From NCBI GenBank assembly GCA_964652155.1, contig CAZZBK010000131.1:1-16416 (forward strand): DNA of 16,416 nucleotides. Reading direction: 5' to 3'. This document shows positions 1 to 7,421 of the stretch, piece after piece (within the stretch, counting starts at the first letter, position 1; every line of letters starts with the position of its first letter). The DNA is from CAZZBK01 sp964652155. Lineage in GTDB: Bacteria > Planctomycetota > Planctomycetia > Pirellulales > PNKZ01. Position numbers and translations under genes: made by a program. The notes below the pieces were generated by a model. The model saw nothing but the letters and a program-made list of their open reading frames with translations. It did not search any database and was not told where the DNA came from.

Positions 1-789
1 ATCGATCGGCTGACGACAGGCTATACCGACAAGCCGCAGTTCTTCGTAGATAAGTTAGCGCAGGGCGTCGGGATGCTCGCCGCCGCGTTCTATCCGAAGG
101 ACGTGATTCTACGGCTCAGCGACTTCAAGACCAACGAGTATGCGAACCTCATCGGCGGCCAAGCCTACGAGCCCGACGAGGAAAATCCGATGCTTGGTTT
201 CCGAGGCGCCAGTCGCTACTACCATCCCCGCTACCAGGCGGGCTTCTCGCTGGAATGTCGCGCCGTGAAAAAGGTCCGCGACGTGATGGGCCTCACCAAT
301 CTCAAACTGATGATTCCTTTCTGCCGCACCGTTGAGGAAGGCTGTCGTGTCCAGGCCGAAATGGACAAGCACGGTCTGCGGCGTGGAGAGAACGGGCTGG
401 AGATTTATGTCATGTGCGAAATCCCCAGCAATGTCCTCCTCGCCGAAGAGTTCGCCGAGATCTTCGATGGCTTCAGCATCGGCTCCAACGACCTCACGCA
501 ACTCATTCTCGGCGTGGACCGTGACAGTGAGATCGTCGCGCCGATCTTCGACGAGCGCAACCCCGCGGTGAAAAAGATGATCGCCCAAGTCATCGCCGCC
601 TGCCGTGCCCTGGGCCGCAAAATCGGCATCTGCGGCCAGGCGCCGAGCGACTACCCGGAGTTCGCGCAATTCCTGGTCGAGCAAGGCATCGACAGTATCT
701 CACTCAACCCGGACACCGTGCTCAAAACCACGCTGGCGATTCTGGAGCAGGAGCGCGCCTTGAACACTCATGCTGCAACGCCCATTTAG
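1..789 (+). CDS. ppsA: Phosphoenolpyruvate synthase, C-terminal part (5' end outside window)
   Basis: The reading frame is open from base 1 and begins inside the protein, so only the last 262 codons are present. It is the C-terminal TIM-barrel domain of phosphoenolpyruvate synthase, which converts pyruvate, ATP and water to PEP, AMP and phosphate in gluconeogenesis. Family motifs are clear: RLSDFKTNEYANLIGG near the start, the MLGFRGASRYY segment, the SIGSNDLTQLILGVDRDS block that binds PEP and Mg2+, and GICGQAPSD, whose Cys (codon 631-633) is the catalytic acid of the family. A C-terminal segment (EQGIDSISLNPD) matches PEP synthase better than PEP-PTS enzyme I or pyruvate phosphate dikinase. 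The gene ends with TAG 21 bp before the next start, so it is probably co-transcribed with the membrane protein downstream. The phosphohistidine and ATP-grasp domains must lie upstream of the window. Confidence 0.95.
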   Translation: MDRLTTGYTDKPQFFVDKLAQGVGMLAAAFYPKDVILRLSDFKTNEYANLIGGQAYEPDEENPMLGFRGASRYYHPRYQAGFSLECRAVKKVRDVMGLTNLKLMIPFCRTVEEGCRVQAEMDKHGLRRGENGLEIYVMCEIPSNVLLAEEFAEIFDGFSIGSNDLTQLILGVDRDSEIVAPIFDERNPAVKKMIAQVIAACRALGRKIGICGQAPSDYPEFAQFLVEQGIDSISLNPDTVLKTTLAILEQERALNTHAATPI

Positions 790-810
790 CCCCGAAGGAA
801 TGGTACCTGC

Positions 811-1521
811 GTGACTCCCGAAAGTGCTAACCGCGATCCCGCCGGCCCGCCAGCAGCGGCGCAGGCGTGGGATTTTTTGGCGGTTCCGCTGACCACCTAT
901 GTCTCATGGGTGCTGATCATCGGCATTGTGTGGGTGGTCCCGGCCGGTCTGTACCGAGGCGATTATCCGCTGGCCGTCATGGCGGGCATCGCCGCGATCG
1001 TATCGCTGCTGCCGACACTCCTGCAACGCAATTACCGCGTGGTGTTCCCCTGGGAATTGGAGTTTCTAATCGTCCTGCAACTTCACTTGCACACGTTCTG
1101 GGGCGTCTGGCTGCGGTTCTACGATTCACATTGGTTTTGGGACGACCTACTCCATCTCCAAGGGACGTTGCTGGTTTCCTTTCTCGGATTCTTTACGGCC
1201 TATGCCCTCCAGGTAGGCGGCCGGATTCGCCTTTCCTTTCCCTTATTGGTGCTGTTTACGGTCGTGTTCGGCAACGCGCTGGGGGCCTGGTGGGAGATTG
1301 TCGAGTTCATCGTCGACAAGACGCTCCACAAGAATACGCAATACGGGCTCGACAACACGATGATCGACCTGATTCACAACGCGATCGGCAGCCTGTTGGC
1401 CGCCGCCTTGGGCTGGGTGTACGTCCGGTTCACGCGCCCCGAGCAGCGGCTACGCTCCGCACTGCCGCTGGGAAAACTGATCGGCCGGATCGTGGCCGCC
1501 GGAAAACAAACACCGGAATAA
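811..1521 (+). CDS. Integral membrane protein, DUF2238/YjdF-like
   Basis: This 236-residue protein has five or six hydrophobic segments (roughly residues 25-45, 50-68, 80-98, 115-137, 142-162 and 185-206). Polar residues sit inside the membrane part: the WDDLLH cluster (D111, D112, H115), WWEIVEF (E162) and a YGLDNTMIDLIHNAIGS block near residues 178-195. The acidic-His plus E..D..D..N..G pattern resembles the DUF2238 (YjdF) family of unknown function; this assignment is by motif resemblance only. The start is GTG at 811, preceded by AAGGA at 795-799, and lies 21 bp after ppsA. The following protease gene starts 36 bp after its stop, so ppsA, this gene and the protease look like one transcription unit. 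It may be a small-molecule or ion transporter or a membrane enzyme; the sequence does not decide. Confidence 0.8.
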   Translation: MTPESANRDPAGPPAAAQAWDFLAVPLTTYVSWVLIIGIVWVVPAGLYRGDYPLAVMAGIAAIVSLLPTLLQRNYRVVFPWELEFLIVLQLHLHTFWGVWLRFYDSHWFWDDLLHLQGTLLVSFLGFFTAYALQVGGRIRLSFPLLVLFTVVFGNALGAWWEIVEFIVDKTLHKNTQYGLDNTMIDLIHNAIGSLLAAALGWVYVRFTRPEQRLRSALPLGKLIGRIVAAGKQTPE

Positions 1522-1557
1522 TGAGCCTCACTGTCACCAAGAACGGACGAATACATC

Positions 1558-2700
1558 ATGAAATGGTCCTGGAAACTGGGTGAATGGCGGGGGATCGCCG
1601 TTTATGCCCACGCCACCTTTTTGATCTTGCTGGGCTTTGTGGTCCTGAGCCATTGGTCTCACGGGCACAGTCTGCAAGCCACCTTGGAAGGCGTCGGGTT
1701 TATCGTCGCGATCTTCGGCTGCGTCGTCTTGCACGAATTTGGCCACGCCTTGACGGCGGCGCGGTTTGGGATCAAGACCCGCGACATCACCCTCCTGCCG
1801 ATCGGCGGCGTGGCGCGCCTGGAACGCATGCCCGACGATCCCCGGCAAGAGTTGTGGGTCGCGCTGGCTGGCCCGGCGGTGAACGTGGTGATCGCCGCGG
1901 CTTTGTTTGCGTGGTTGGAACTCACGGCGTCGTATACCCCGCTGGAGCAGTTGACGGCGACCAACGGCGCGTTTGTGCAGCGACTCTTGGTCGTGAACGT
2001 CTTCTTGGTGCTGTTCAATCTACTGCCGGCGTTCCCCATGGACGGTGGCCGCGTGTTGCGAGCCATTCTCGCGACGCGTCTGGAATACACGCACGCCACG
2101 CAGATTGCGGCCACGATCGGGCAGGCGATGGCGTTGCTGTTCGCGTTTGCGGGAATCTTTGGCAATCCGTTCCTGTTGTTCATCGCATTCTTCGTCTGGA
2201 TCGGCGCCGCCCAAGAGGCCGGCATGGTGCAGATGAAGTCGTCCCTCAGCGGTATCCCCGTCGCGCAGGCCATGCTGACCGACTTCCGCACGCTGACCCC
2301 TCACGACTCGATCCAGCAGGCCATCGAACTAATCCTGGACGGTTCACAGCACGACTTTCCGGTGGTCGAGAACGGTCGCGTCATGGGCGTGTTGACGCGC
2401 ACGGATCTGCTGGCGTCGCTCGCCCAGCGCGGCCAGAACGCAGCGGTTGGCGAGATCATGCGGCAGGAGTTTTCCACCGTCGAGGCCGCCGAAATGCTCG
2501 AAACGGCCTTCGAGCGGTTCCAAACGTGTGAATGCCCCACGCTGCCGGTGCTCCGCAACCAGGCTCTGGTCGGATTGCTGACGATGGAAAACGTCGGCGA
2601 GTTTGTCGCGATCCGAACCGCGCTGGAGAGCGCGAAAGGGAGCGGCTTGCGTGATACCTTGCCGCCATTTTCCCCAGGCCGTCTTGGAAAGGAAGTATGA
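1558..2700 (+). CDS. Site-2 protease family (M50) metalloprotease with two CBS domains
   Basis: This is an intramembrane zinc metalloprotease of peptidase family M50. The zinc motif HEFGH is at residues 59-63 within the first hydrophobic core, and the third ligand Asp162 lies in NLLPAFPMDGGR. About six membrane segments fill residues 12-220. The C-terminal part, about 235-350, is a tandem CBS pair (the first contains DFPVVENGRVMGVLTRTDLL, the second CPTLPVLRNQALVGLLTMENV), which in other proteins senses adenine nucleotides. The layout matches the Rip3/SpoIVFB-like group with cytosolic CBS domains, not the PDZ-containing RseP group. Such proteases usually cleave membrane-bound anti-sigma factors or other membrane proteins; the substrate here is unknown. 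Length (380 residues) is normal for the group. It follows the membrane gene by 36 bp. ATG at 1558 places the conserved N-terminal WKLGEWRGIAVYAHATF in frame. Confidence 0.93.
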   Translation: MKWSWKLGEWRGIAVYAHATFLILLGFVVLSHWSHGHSLQATLEGVGFIVAIFGCVVLHEFGHALTAARFGIKTRDITLLPIGGVARLERMPDDPRQELWVALAGPAVNVVIAAALFAWLELTASYTPLEQLTATNGAFVQRLLVVNVFLVLFNLLPAFPMDGGRVLRAILATRLEYTHATQIAATIGQAMALLFAFAGIFGNPFLLFIAFFVWIGAAQEAGMVQMKSSLSGIPVAQAMLTDFRTLTPHDSIQQAIELILDGSQHDFPVVENGRVMGVLTRTDLLASLAQRGQNAAVGEIMRQEFSTVEAAEMLETAFERFQTCECPTLPVLRNQALVGLLTMENVGEFVAIRTALESAKGSGLRDTLPPFSPGRLGKEV

Positions 2701-2797
2701 GGATCAAACACGTTGCGATGGTGCGTGAAATGCCACGCGGAAACAGCGTTCCGCCGGCAGCGGACCAGGAGTCGTCGTCCACTAGGTGACATTCAAC

Positions 2798-3760
2798 ATG
2801 ATGCTTTTGCTACATATCTCCGTATTTTTACTCGGCATGGCAGTGCTCTTGGTCGGGGCCGACTTCTTCGTGAAAGGAGCGGTCCGGATTGCCGTCTTGC
2901 TGCGCATGAACCGGTTATTGGTCGGCATGACCGTCGTCGCCTTTGGCACGTCGGCGCCCGAATTGTCCCTCGACGTGACGGCCGCCATGCGCGGCGCCGT
3001 TGATCTGGCGTTCGGCGACCTAGTGGGCAGCAACATTGCCAATATCGGCCTCGTGTTGGGCGTGGCCGCCTGCCTGAAGCCCGTCGATGTCCACATTCGC
3101 CTAATGCGCGTCGAGTTGCCGATCGTGCTGGCCGTCTCGGCCGGGCTCTGGGCGTTGGCGGCCGACGGCCAGGTTGGCAGGCTGGATGGCGTCGTCCTGC
3201 TGGCCGGCTTTGTGGGGTTTCTCATCTACCTATATCGTGCGGCCCGCCGGGAACCGCAGGACGTGCAGGCCGAGTTTGCCCGTGTTGCTTGTGACGGCTG
3301 GTCCCGGCGCCGGACTTCCCTGGCCTTTCTAGGTGGCTTGGCCGGGCTGATTCTCGGCGCGCAACTCATGGTGTACGCCGCGACGACCCTCGCTCGCGAA
3401 CTGGGCGTCAGCGAACTGCTCATCGGGCTAACGATCGTGGCGATCGGCACCTCCTTGCCGGAACTGGCCACCTCGATCGTGGCGAGCATCCGTAATGAAT
3501 CCGACATTTCGGTCGGCAACGTGCTCGGCTCGAACGTCTTCAACATCGCGTTTGTCATGGCGACGGTCGTCCAAATTCGTCCGCTGCCGGTGCAAGGAGA
3601 ATCACTGATGGTCGATTTGCCGATCATGCTCGGTCTGGTCGTGCTGCTCATGCTGTTGGTGGCTCGCCGCAATCGCATCCAGCGCTGGTCCGGAGTGGCG
3701 TTGGTCGTGGCCTACGCGACCTACATCCTTGTCAAGATTCTCACGATTCGACCCGGTTAA
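2798..3760 (+). CDS. Calcium/sodium antiporter, YrbG family
   Basis: This inner-membrane cation/Ca2+ exchanger of about 320 residues has the two inverted alpha repeats of the family. Repeat 1 carries AFGTSAPEL (Glu55) followed by GDLVGSNIANIGLVLG; repeat 2 carries AIGTSLPEL (Glu222) followed by GNVLGSNVFNIAFV. The two glutamates and the GSN motifs form the ion-binding site in this family. About ten hydrophobic segments are visible, split by a basic loop near residues 140-165. It exchanges Ca2+ for Na+ or H+ and would move Ca2+ out of the cytoplasm. ATG at 2798 is preferred because AGGTGA lies 8 bp upstream; an in-frame GTG at 2786 would add four residues but has a poorer ribosome binding site. 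The gene lies 97 bp after the protease gene, on the same strand, and shares a substrate with the Ca2+ ATPase downstream. Confidence 0.93.
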   Translation: MMLLLHISVFLLGMAVLLVGADFFVKGAVRIAVLLRMNRLLVGMTVVAFGTSAPELSLDVTAAMRGAVDLAFGDLVGSNIANIGLVLGVAACLKPVDVHIRLMRVELPIVLAVSAGLWALAADGQVGRLDGVVLLAGFVGFLIYLYRAARREPQDVQAEFARVACDGWSRRRTSLAFLGGLAGLILGAQLMVYAATTLARELGVSELLIGLTIVAIGTSLPELATSIVASIRNESDISVGNVLGSNVFNIAFVMATVVQIRPLPVQGESLMVDLPIMLGLVVLLMLLVARRNRIQRWSGVALVVAYATYILVKILTIRPG

Positions 3761-3838
3761 ACGCCAATCACTTTCCTGAAACGACCCATGGGGGATTCGT
3801 CACGCCGTCGCGCTCAGTAGTTCGTTCTTCAACGCGCA

Positions 3839-3932
3839 TTGCATGATGCAAGAATACATGCTGAATGCATAATATTATTGAACCCTTCGCATGATCGCCC
3901 GACATACTGCCGCATACTTTGAAATAGGAAAG
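3839..3932 (+). promoter_or_regulatory. Candidate promoter/operator and ribosome binding site of the Ca2+ ATPase gene
   Basis: The 180-bp gap 3761-3940 is clearly more AT-rich than its surroundings in its second half. It holds a perfect odd palindrome TTGCAT-G-ATGCAA at 3839-3851, a second ATGCAT at 3865-3870 and a good -10 like hexamer TAATAT at 3870-3875. No convincing -35 box stands 17 bp upstream of it. AGGAAAG at 3926-3932 is the Shine-Dalgarno for the ATG at 3941. The palindrome upstream of the -10 could be an activator or repressor site; that reading is inference. Confidence 0.4.
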
Positions 3933-3940
3933 TCTCACGC

Positions 3941-6742
3941 ATGAGCAACACTCACGATAAACCAGAGCCGATGACTGAATTGGGTTCTGCGACTCGTGGA
4001 GGTTCGTTTCTGCCCGCGCCGGCGTACACCATGCCGATAGACCGATTGCTGTCAGCGGCAGGCGGGGTATTTGTCGAGCACGGTTTGCCGACCGCCGAGG
4101 TTCAGAATCGCTCTCAACGGTTCGGCGCGAACCAATTGTCCGAGGCCCCGCCGGTGCCGACGTGGCGGAAGATTGCGGCTCAGTTCAAGGACTTGGTGAT
4201 CTGGATTCTGATCGTCGCCGCGATCATCGCCGGCATTATGGGAGAATGGGCCGACACGGCGGCGATTCTGGCCATCGTGCTCGTGAACGGCATCATCGGC
4301 TTCCTTCAGGAAGAGAAGGCGGGGCGTGCGCTCGCAGCGTTGCAAAAGCTCTCGTCGCCCATGGCCAAGGTGATTCGTGACGGGAGGTTGCAATCCGTAT
4401 CCGCTCGCGAATTGGTGCCGGGCGATCGCATTGAACTTGAAGCAGGAGACAGCATCCCGGCCGATGCTCGACTGCTGAGCGGCTTTGGTCTCCGCATCCA
4501 AGAGGCCGCGCTAACCGGTGAGTCGGTTCCCGTGGACAAGGAGGCCGACTGTGTGTTGAGCGAAGATTCGCCGCTGGGTGATCGTCGCAACATGGTTTAT
4601 ATGGGGACGGTGACGGCTGCGGGCAAAGCCGGCGCAATCGTCGTCGCGACCGGTATGAACACCGAATTGGGGCACATTGCCGGGTTGCTGCAACGTTCCC
4701 CGCCCGAACAGACTCCGCTGCAACGGCGGTTAGCGGAGCTGGGTAAAGTGCTGGTGTTCGTCTGCCTGGCCCTCGTCGCCCTCATCTTCGCCCTGCAACT
4801 GGCGCGCGGCGGCAAGTTGCTGGAGACTCTGCTGATCTCTGTTAGTCTCGCGGTGGCGGCGGTGCCGGAAGGATTGCCGGCCGTGGTGACCTTAACGCTC
4901 GCGTTAGGCTTGCAACGGATGGTCAAACGCAACGCGCTCGTCCGCAAGCTGCCGAGCGTCGAAACGCTCGGCTCCGTGACGGTCATTTGCTCGGACAAGA
5001 CGGGGACTCTGACCCGCAACGAAATGACCGTGCGCGAGATCGTGACCGGTGACGAACGATTTCAAGTGACGGGCGGCGGCTACGCGCCTCACGGACAGTT
5101 CCTGAAGACCCGCGAACGGGAACCATCGCAAGCCGATCCGATCAATCCACGTGATGAGTCAGACCTCATCCAAGTCCTGACCACCGCTGCACGTTGCAAC
5201 AACTCGACGGTCAGCCCTCGCGGTGACGATGCCGATTCCTGGCAAGTCATCGGCGATCCGACCGAAGGAGCACTGGTCGCCGCCGCACTCAAGGCCGGCG
5301 TTGAAGTGCATGACCACGCGCAACATGTCCTTTATGAAATACCGTTCGATTCGGAACGTAAGGCGATGTCGGTCGTCGTGCGCGGGGTCGAGGGTACGCC
5401 GGTCATGCATACCAAAGGTGCGCCGGAAGTAATCCTGGCAAAGTGCATTGCCGAGCGGCGCGGCGGTCGGGTCGAGCAGCTCACGGATGCTCGCCGGGAC
5501 CGGATCATGAAATGGAATTCGGAGATGGCTTCTCGCGCGCTCCGTGTGCTGGCGCTGGCCTATCGCGATCTTTCGGCAACGCACGGAACTGAATACGACG
5601 AATCGGAGCTAACGTTCGCGGGCTTGGTCGGTATGATCGACCCGCCACGCGATGAAGCTAAAGAGGCGGTTCAGAAGAGCCGTGCGGCCGGCATTCGCCC
5701 CGTCATGATCACGGGTGACCATCCGGAAACGGCCCTGGCCATCGCCCGTGAGCTACGCATTGCCGGAGACGATGAACGCGCCATAAGCGGACAGGATCTT
5801 AACGACATGTCGGACGACGATTTGGCGGCCCAAGTAGACCGGATTTCCGTCTATGCTCGCGTCTCAGCCGAACACAAGTTGCGGGTCGTGCGCGCCTGGA
5901 AAGCCCGCGGTCAGATTGTGGCCATGACCGGCGATGGCGTGAACGATGCTCCAGCTGTAAAGGCCGCCGACATTGGCATCGCGATGGGCGTCACCGGTAC
6001 CGACGTGACCAAAGAGGCATCTGATATGGTGCTCACGGATGACAACTTCGCGTCGATCGTGAACGCCATCGAGGAAGGTCGTGGCATTTTCGACAACATT
6101 CAGAAGTTCGTCCACTACCTGCTGTCGTGCAACGCCGGCGAAGTGCTGTTGATGCTCTTTGCCGCCTTGATCGGTTGGCCGGTGCCATTATTGGCGATTC
6201 AAATCCTGTGGATCAATCTTGTGACTGACGGCCTGCCCGCACTAGCCTTGGGCATGGAGCCTCCCGAGCGCGACATCATGACTCGTCCGCCGCGTCCACC
6301 TCACGAGGCCGTGATTACGCGCGAACGCGGATTGTTGATTCTATTGCACGGCACGCTGGTCGCAGTCGTCGGGGCAATTGGCTTTTGGATCATCTATCAG
6401 GGGGATGAAGTCCATTTGGCCCGTGCTCGAGCCGTAACCTTCTGCATCACTGCGTATTCTCAACTTTTCTTTGCCATCGGCTGCCGTAGCCAGCGTTTCA
6501 CCATGCCCGAACTCGGGTTGCTTGCGAACCCGCACCTCTTCGGAGCGATTGTCATCTCCGGCTTGCTTCAAATCAGCGTTGTCACGCTCCCATTCGCGCA
6601 ACCGGTGTTCGAGGTTGCCACTCATCTCTCATGGGAGTGGCTACTGGTAGGCGTGCTGGCACTGACGCCGGTCACGATCATCGAATTCCTCAAACTTCTG
6701 CGGGCAGCCTTGCTGAAACAGAATTCCTTCCAACCCAAGTAG
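3941..6742 (+). CDS. P-type Ca2+-transporting ATPase (P2A/SERCA-like)
   Basis: This 933-residue ATP-driven cation pump is of subfamily P2. Landmarks in order: an N-terminal cation-ATPase domain (about 25-95), the actuator motif TGES at 192-195, M4 motif PEGLP at 309-313, phosphorylation site DKTGTLT with Asp352, KGAPE in the nucleotide domain, the MITGDHPETA block, and TGDGVND at 663-669 that holds the Mg2+-binding Asp. Membrane residues match a calcium pump: Glu310 in M4, N731 and E734 in M5 (CNAGE), and N759, T762, D763 in M6 (WINLVTDGLPA), equivalent to the Ca2+ ligands of SERCA. It should therefore export Ca2+, although Mn2+ or Na+ pumps of the same group cannot be fully excluded. ATG at 3941 has AGGAAAG 8 bp upstream. 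The gene has its own candidate promoter and follows a Ca2+ antiporter. It is intact and ends just before island DNA. Confidence 0.95.
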   Translation: MSNTHDKPEPMTELGSATRGGSFLPAPAYTMPIDRLLSAAGGVFVEHGLPTAEVQNRSQRFGANQLSEAPPVPTWRKIAAQFKDLVIWILIVAAIIAGIMGEWADTAAILAIVLVNGIIGFLQEEKAGRALAALQKLSSPMAKVIRDGRLQSVSARELVPGDRIELEAGDSIPADARLLSGFGLRIQEAALTGESVPVDKEADCVLSEDSPLGDRRNMVYMGTVTAAGKAGAIVVATGMNTELGHIAGLLQRSPPEQTPLQRRLAELGKVLVFVCLALVALIFALQLARGGKLLETLLISVSLAVAAVPEGLPAVVTLTLALGLQRMVKRNALVRKLPSVETLGSVTVICSDKTGTLTRNEMTVREIVTGDERFQVTGGGYAPHGQFLKTREREPSQADPINPRDESDLIQVLTTAARCNNSTVSPRGDDADSWQVIGDPTEGALVAAALKAGVEVHDHAQHVLYEIPFDSERKAMSVVVRGVEGTPVMHTKGAPEVILAKCIAERRGGRVEQLTDARRDRIMKWNSEMASRALRVLALAYRDLSATHGTEYDESELTFAGLVGMIDPPRDEAKEAVQKSRAAGIRPVMITGDHPETALAIARELRIAGDDERAISGQDLNDMSDDDLAAQVDRISVYARVSAEHKLRVVRAWKARGQIVAMTGDGVNDAPAVKAADIGIAMGVTGTDVTKEASDMVLTDDNFASIVNAIEEGRGIFDNIQKFVHYLLSCNAGEVLLMLFAALIGWPVPLLAIQILWINLVTDGLPALALGMEPPERDIMTRPPRPPHEAVITRERGLLILLHGTLVAVVGAIGFWIIYQGDEVHLARARAVTFCITAYSQLFFAIGCRSQRFTMPELGLLANPHLFGAIVISGLLQISVVTLPFAQPVFEVATHLSWEWLLVGVLALTPVTIIEFLKLLRAALLKQNSFQPK

Positions 6743-6854
6743 TATCCCTCCCAAGAGTTGAAACGCTTGGCAATGCACTGGTCGAAATGCCTCGGTACAC
6801 TCGCGTGGGAAGACCGGACCACCCCGCATTGACGGAGATGAAATGTCCAGGGGG
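6743..6854. other. Short non-coding stretch between the ATPase gene and the transposase remnant
   Basis: No gene or terminator is recognised here. All frames on - are open or broken without family resemblance. The change from an intact housekeeping-type gene to decayed mobile DNA happens within this stretch, so the left edge of the accessory island probably lies here. It contains TGAAACGCTTG (6759-6769), which also occurs at 11486-11496. Confidence 0.4.
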
Positions 6855-7072
6855 CAGCCTCCGTGCCACGTCGACGGCCAGACGCTCCCGAGTGAACTCG
6901 TCGATCACCGTCAACATCCGAACCGCCCGACCGTCGTACGTCCGGGCCTGCACGAAGCCGTAACTCCAGAAGTGATCGCGATGCGTGGGTCGCAGACCTA
7001 TGCACGAGCCGTCGTTGATCCATAACCGTCGCCGTCTCGGTTGCCCAAAACTCCTAATCGCCGGAATCTCAG
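6855..7072 (-). pseudogene. IS3-family transposase (OrfB) fragment
   Basis: On the minus strand about 73 codons resemble the start of the integrase-like catalytic domain of IS3/IS407-group transposases: QPRRRRLWINDGSC, then HFWSYGFVQARTYDGRAVRM, then TVIDEFTRERLAVDVARRL. Resemblance begins near 7072 and stops abruptly near 6855; the rest of the domain, with the second Asp and the Glu of the DDE triad, is absent. The normal Asp in WSYDF, the first catalytic residue, is Gly here (WSYGF). There is no start codon or ribosome binding site of its own and no OrfA. It is a dead remnant, probably left by an insertion and later deletions. Family assignment is by motif; the exact IS is unknown. Confidence 0.8.
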
Positions 7073-7100
7073 TTTTCAAACAGCGCCTAGTACCACCCCA

Positions 7101-7134
7101 CCAGTCCCTTCGGCACGACGGCCGAAGGGACTGG
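7101..7134. repeat. Perfect 14-bp inverted repeat with 6-nt loop
   Basis: CCAGTCCCTTCGGC at 7101-7114 is exactly complementary to 7121-7134, separated by ACGACG. It lies between the transposase remnant and the small hydrophobic ORF, downstream of that ORF on -. On the minus strand no T tract follows, so it is not a canonical intrinsic terminator; it may be an RNA 3'-end stabiliser, a Rho-assisted terminator or a mobile palindromic repeat. The loop on - reads CGTCGT, like the loops of the hairpins at 8065, 8411 and 8486. Confidence 0.7.
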
Positions 7135-7182
7135 CAGAGTCGGGACGTAGTGTCGCAAAGTCGTTCGCAGTTTGTAGGCCGA

Positions 7183-7317
7183 TTAGCGAAACCAGCGGCA
7201 ACGACACCAGCGGCCACAGCGATGGGGGCGGTGCCCTTGATGATGTCCAGCAGTTTTCTTCGGGGCCAACAGCCAAACGGCGATGACAACAAATCCGATT
7301 ACGACCAGGGTGTCCAT
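7183..7317 (-). CDS. Tiny hydrophobic protein, 44 codons, possibly frameshifted
   Basis: ATG at 7317-7315 is preceded on - by a strong AGGAGA 6 bp away. The first 17 residues (MDTLVVIGFVVIAVWLL) form one clear membrane segment followed by APKK. After that the frame becomes Cys/Arg/His-rich (GHHQGHRPHRCGRWCRC) and stops at 7183-7185. From the AAGAAAAC run near 7268 the +1 frame reads LLDIIKGTAPIAVAAGVVAAGFANRPTN, a second hydrophobic stretch that looks more protein-like. Either the gene carries a frameshift mutation, recoding occurs, or the protein ends as annotated. It lies 104 bp downstream of the sigma-like gene on the same strand. No family is recognised. Confidence 0.5.
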   Translation of the reverse strand: MDTLVVIGFVVIAVWLLAPKKTAGHHQGHRPHRCGRWCRCRWFR

Positions 7318-7421
7318 AGAATTCTCCTGAATGAATTGTGAAGCATGGTGATTCGACTGCCAGTCGGACCGGGCCAGTTGGTCCGATCCGACCGGGATTG
7401 CAGACTGAATAAACCGGTCAA

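Noticed and set aside
867..1583. 238-codon open frame on + overlapping the membrane protein gene
   Set aside because: It is Arg/Gly/Pro-rich with no family resemblance, while the overlapping frame 811-1521 has a coherent membrane topology.
1584..2531. 315-codon open frame on + overlapping the protease gene
   Set aside because: It is an alternative-frame shadow in GC-rich DNA, with Arg-rich composition; the M50/CBS frame explains the region.
7364..7386. Inverted repeat TCGGACC/GGTCCGA downstream of the sigma-like gene
   Set aside because: The 7-bp stem has a 9-nt loop and no T tract; in GC-rich DNA this is too weak to call a terminator.
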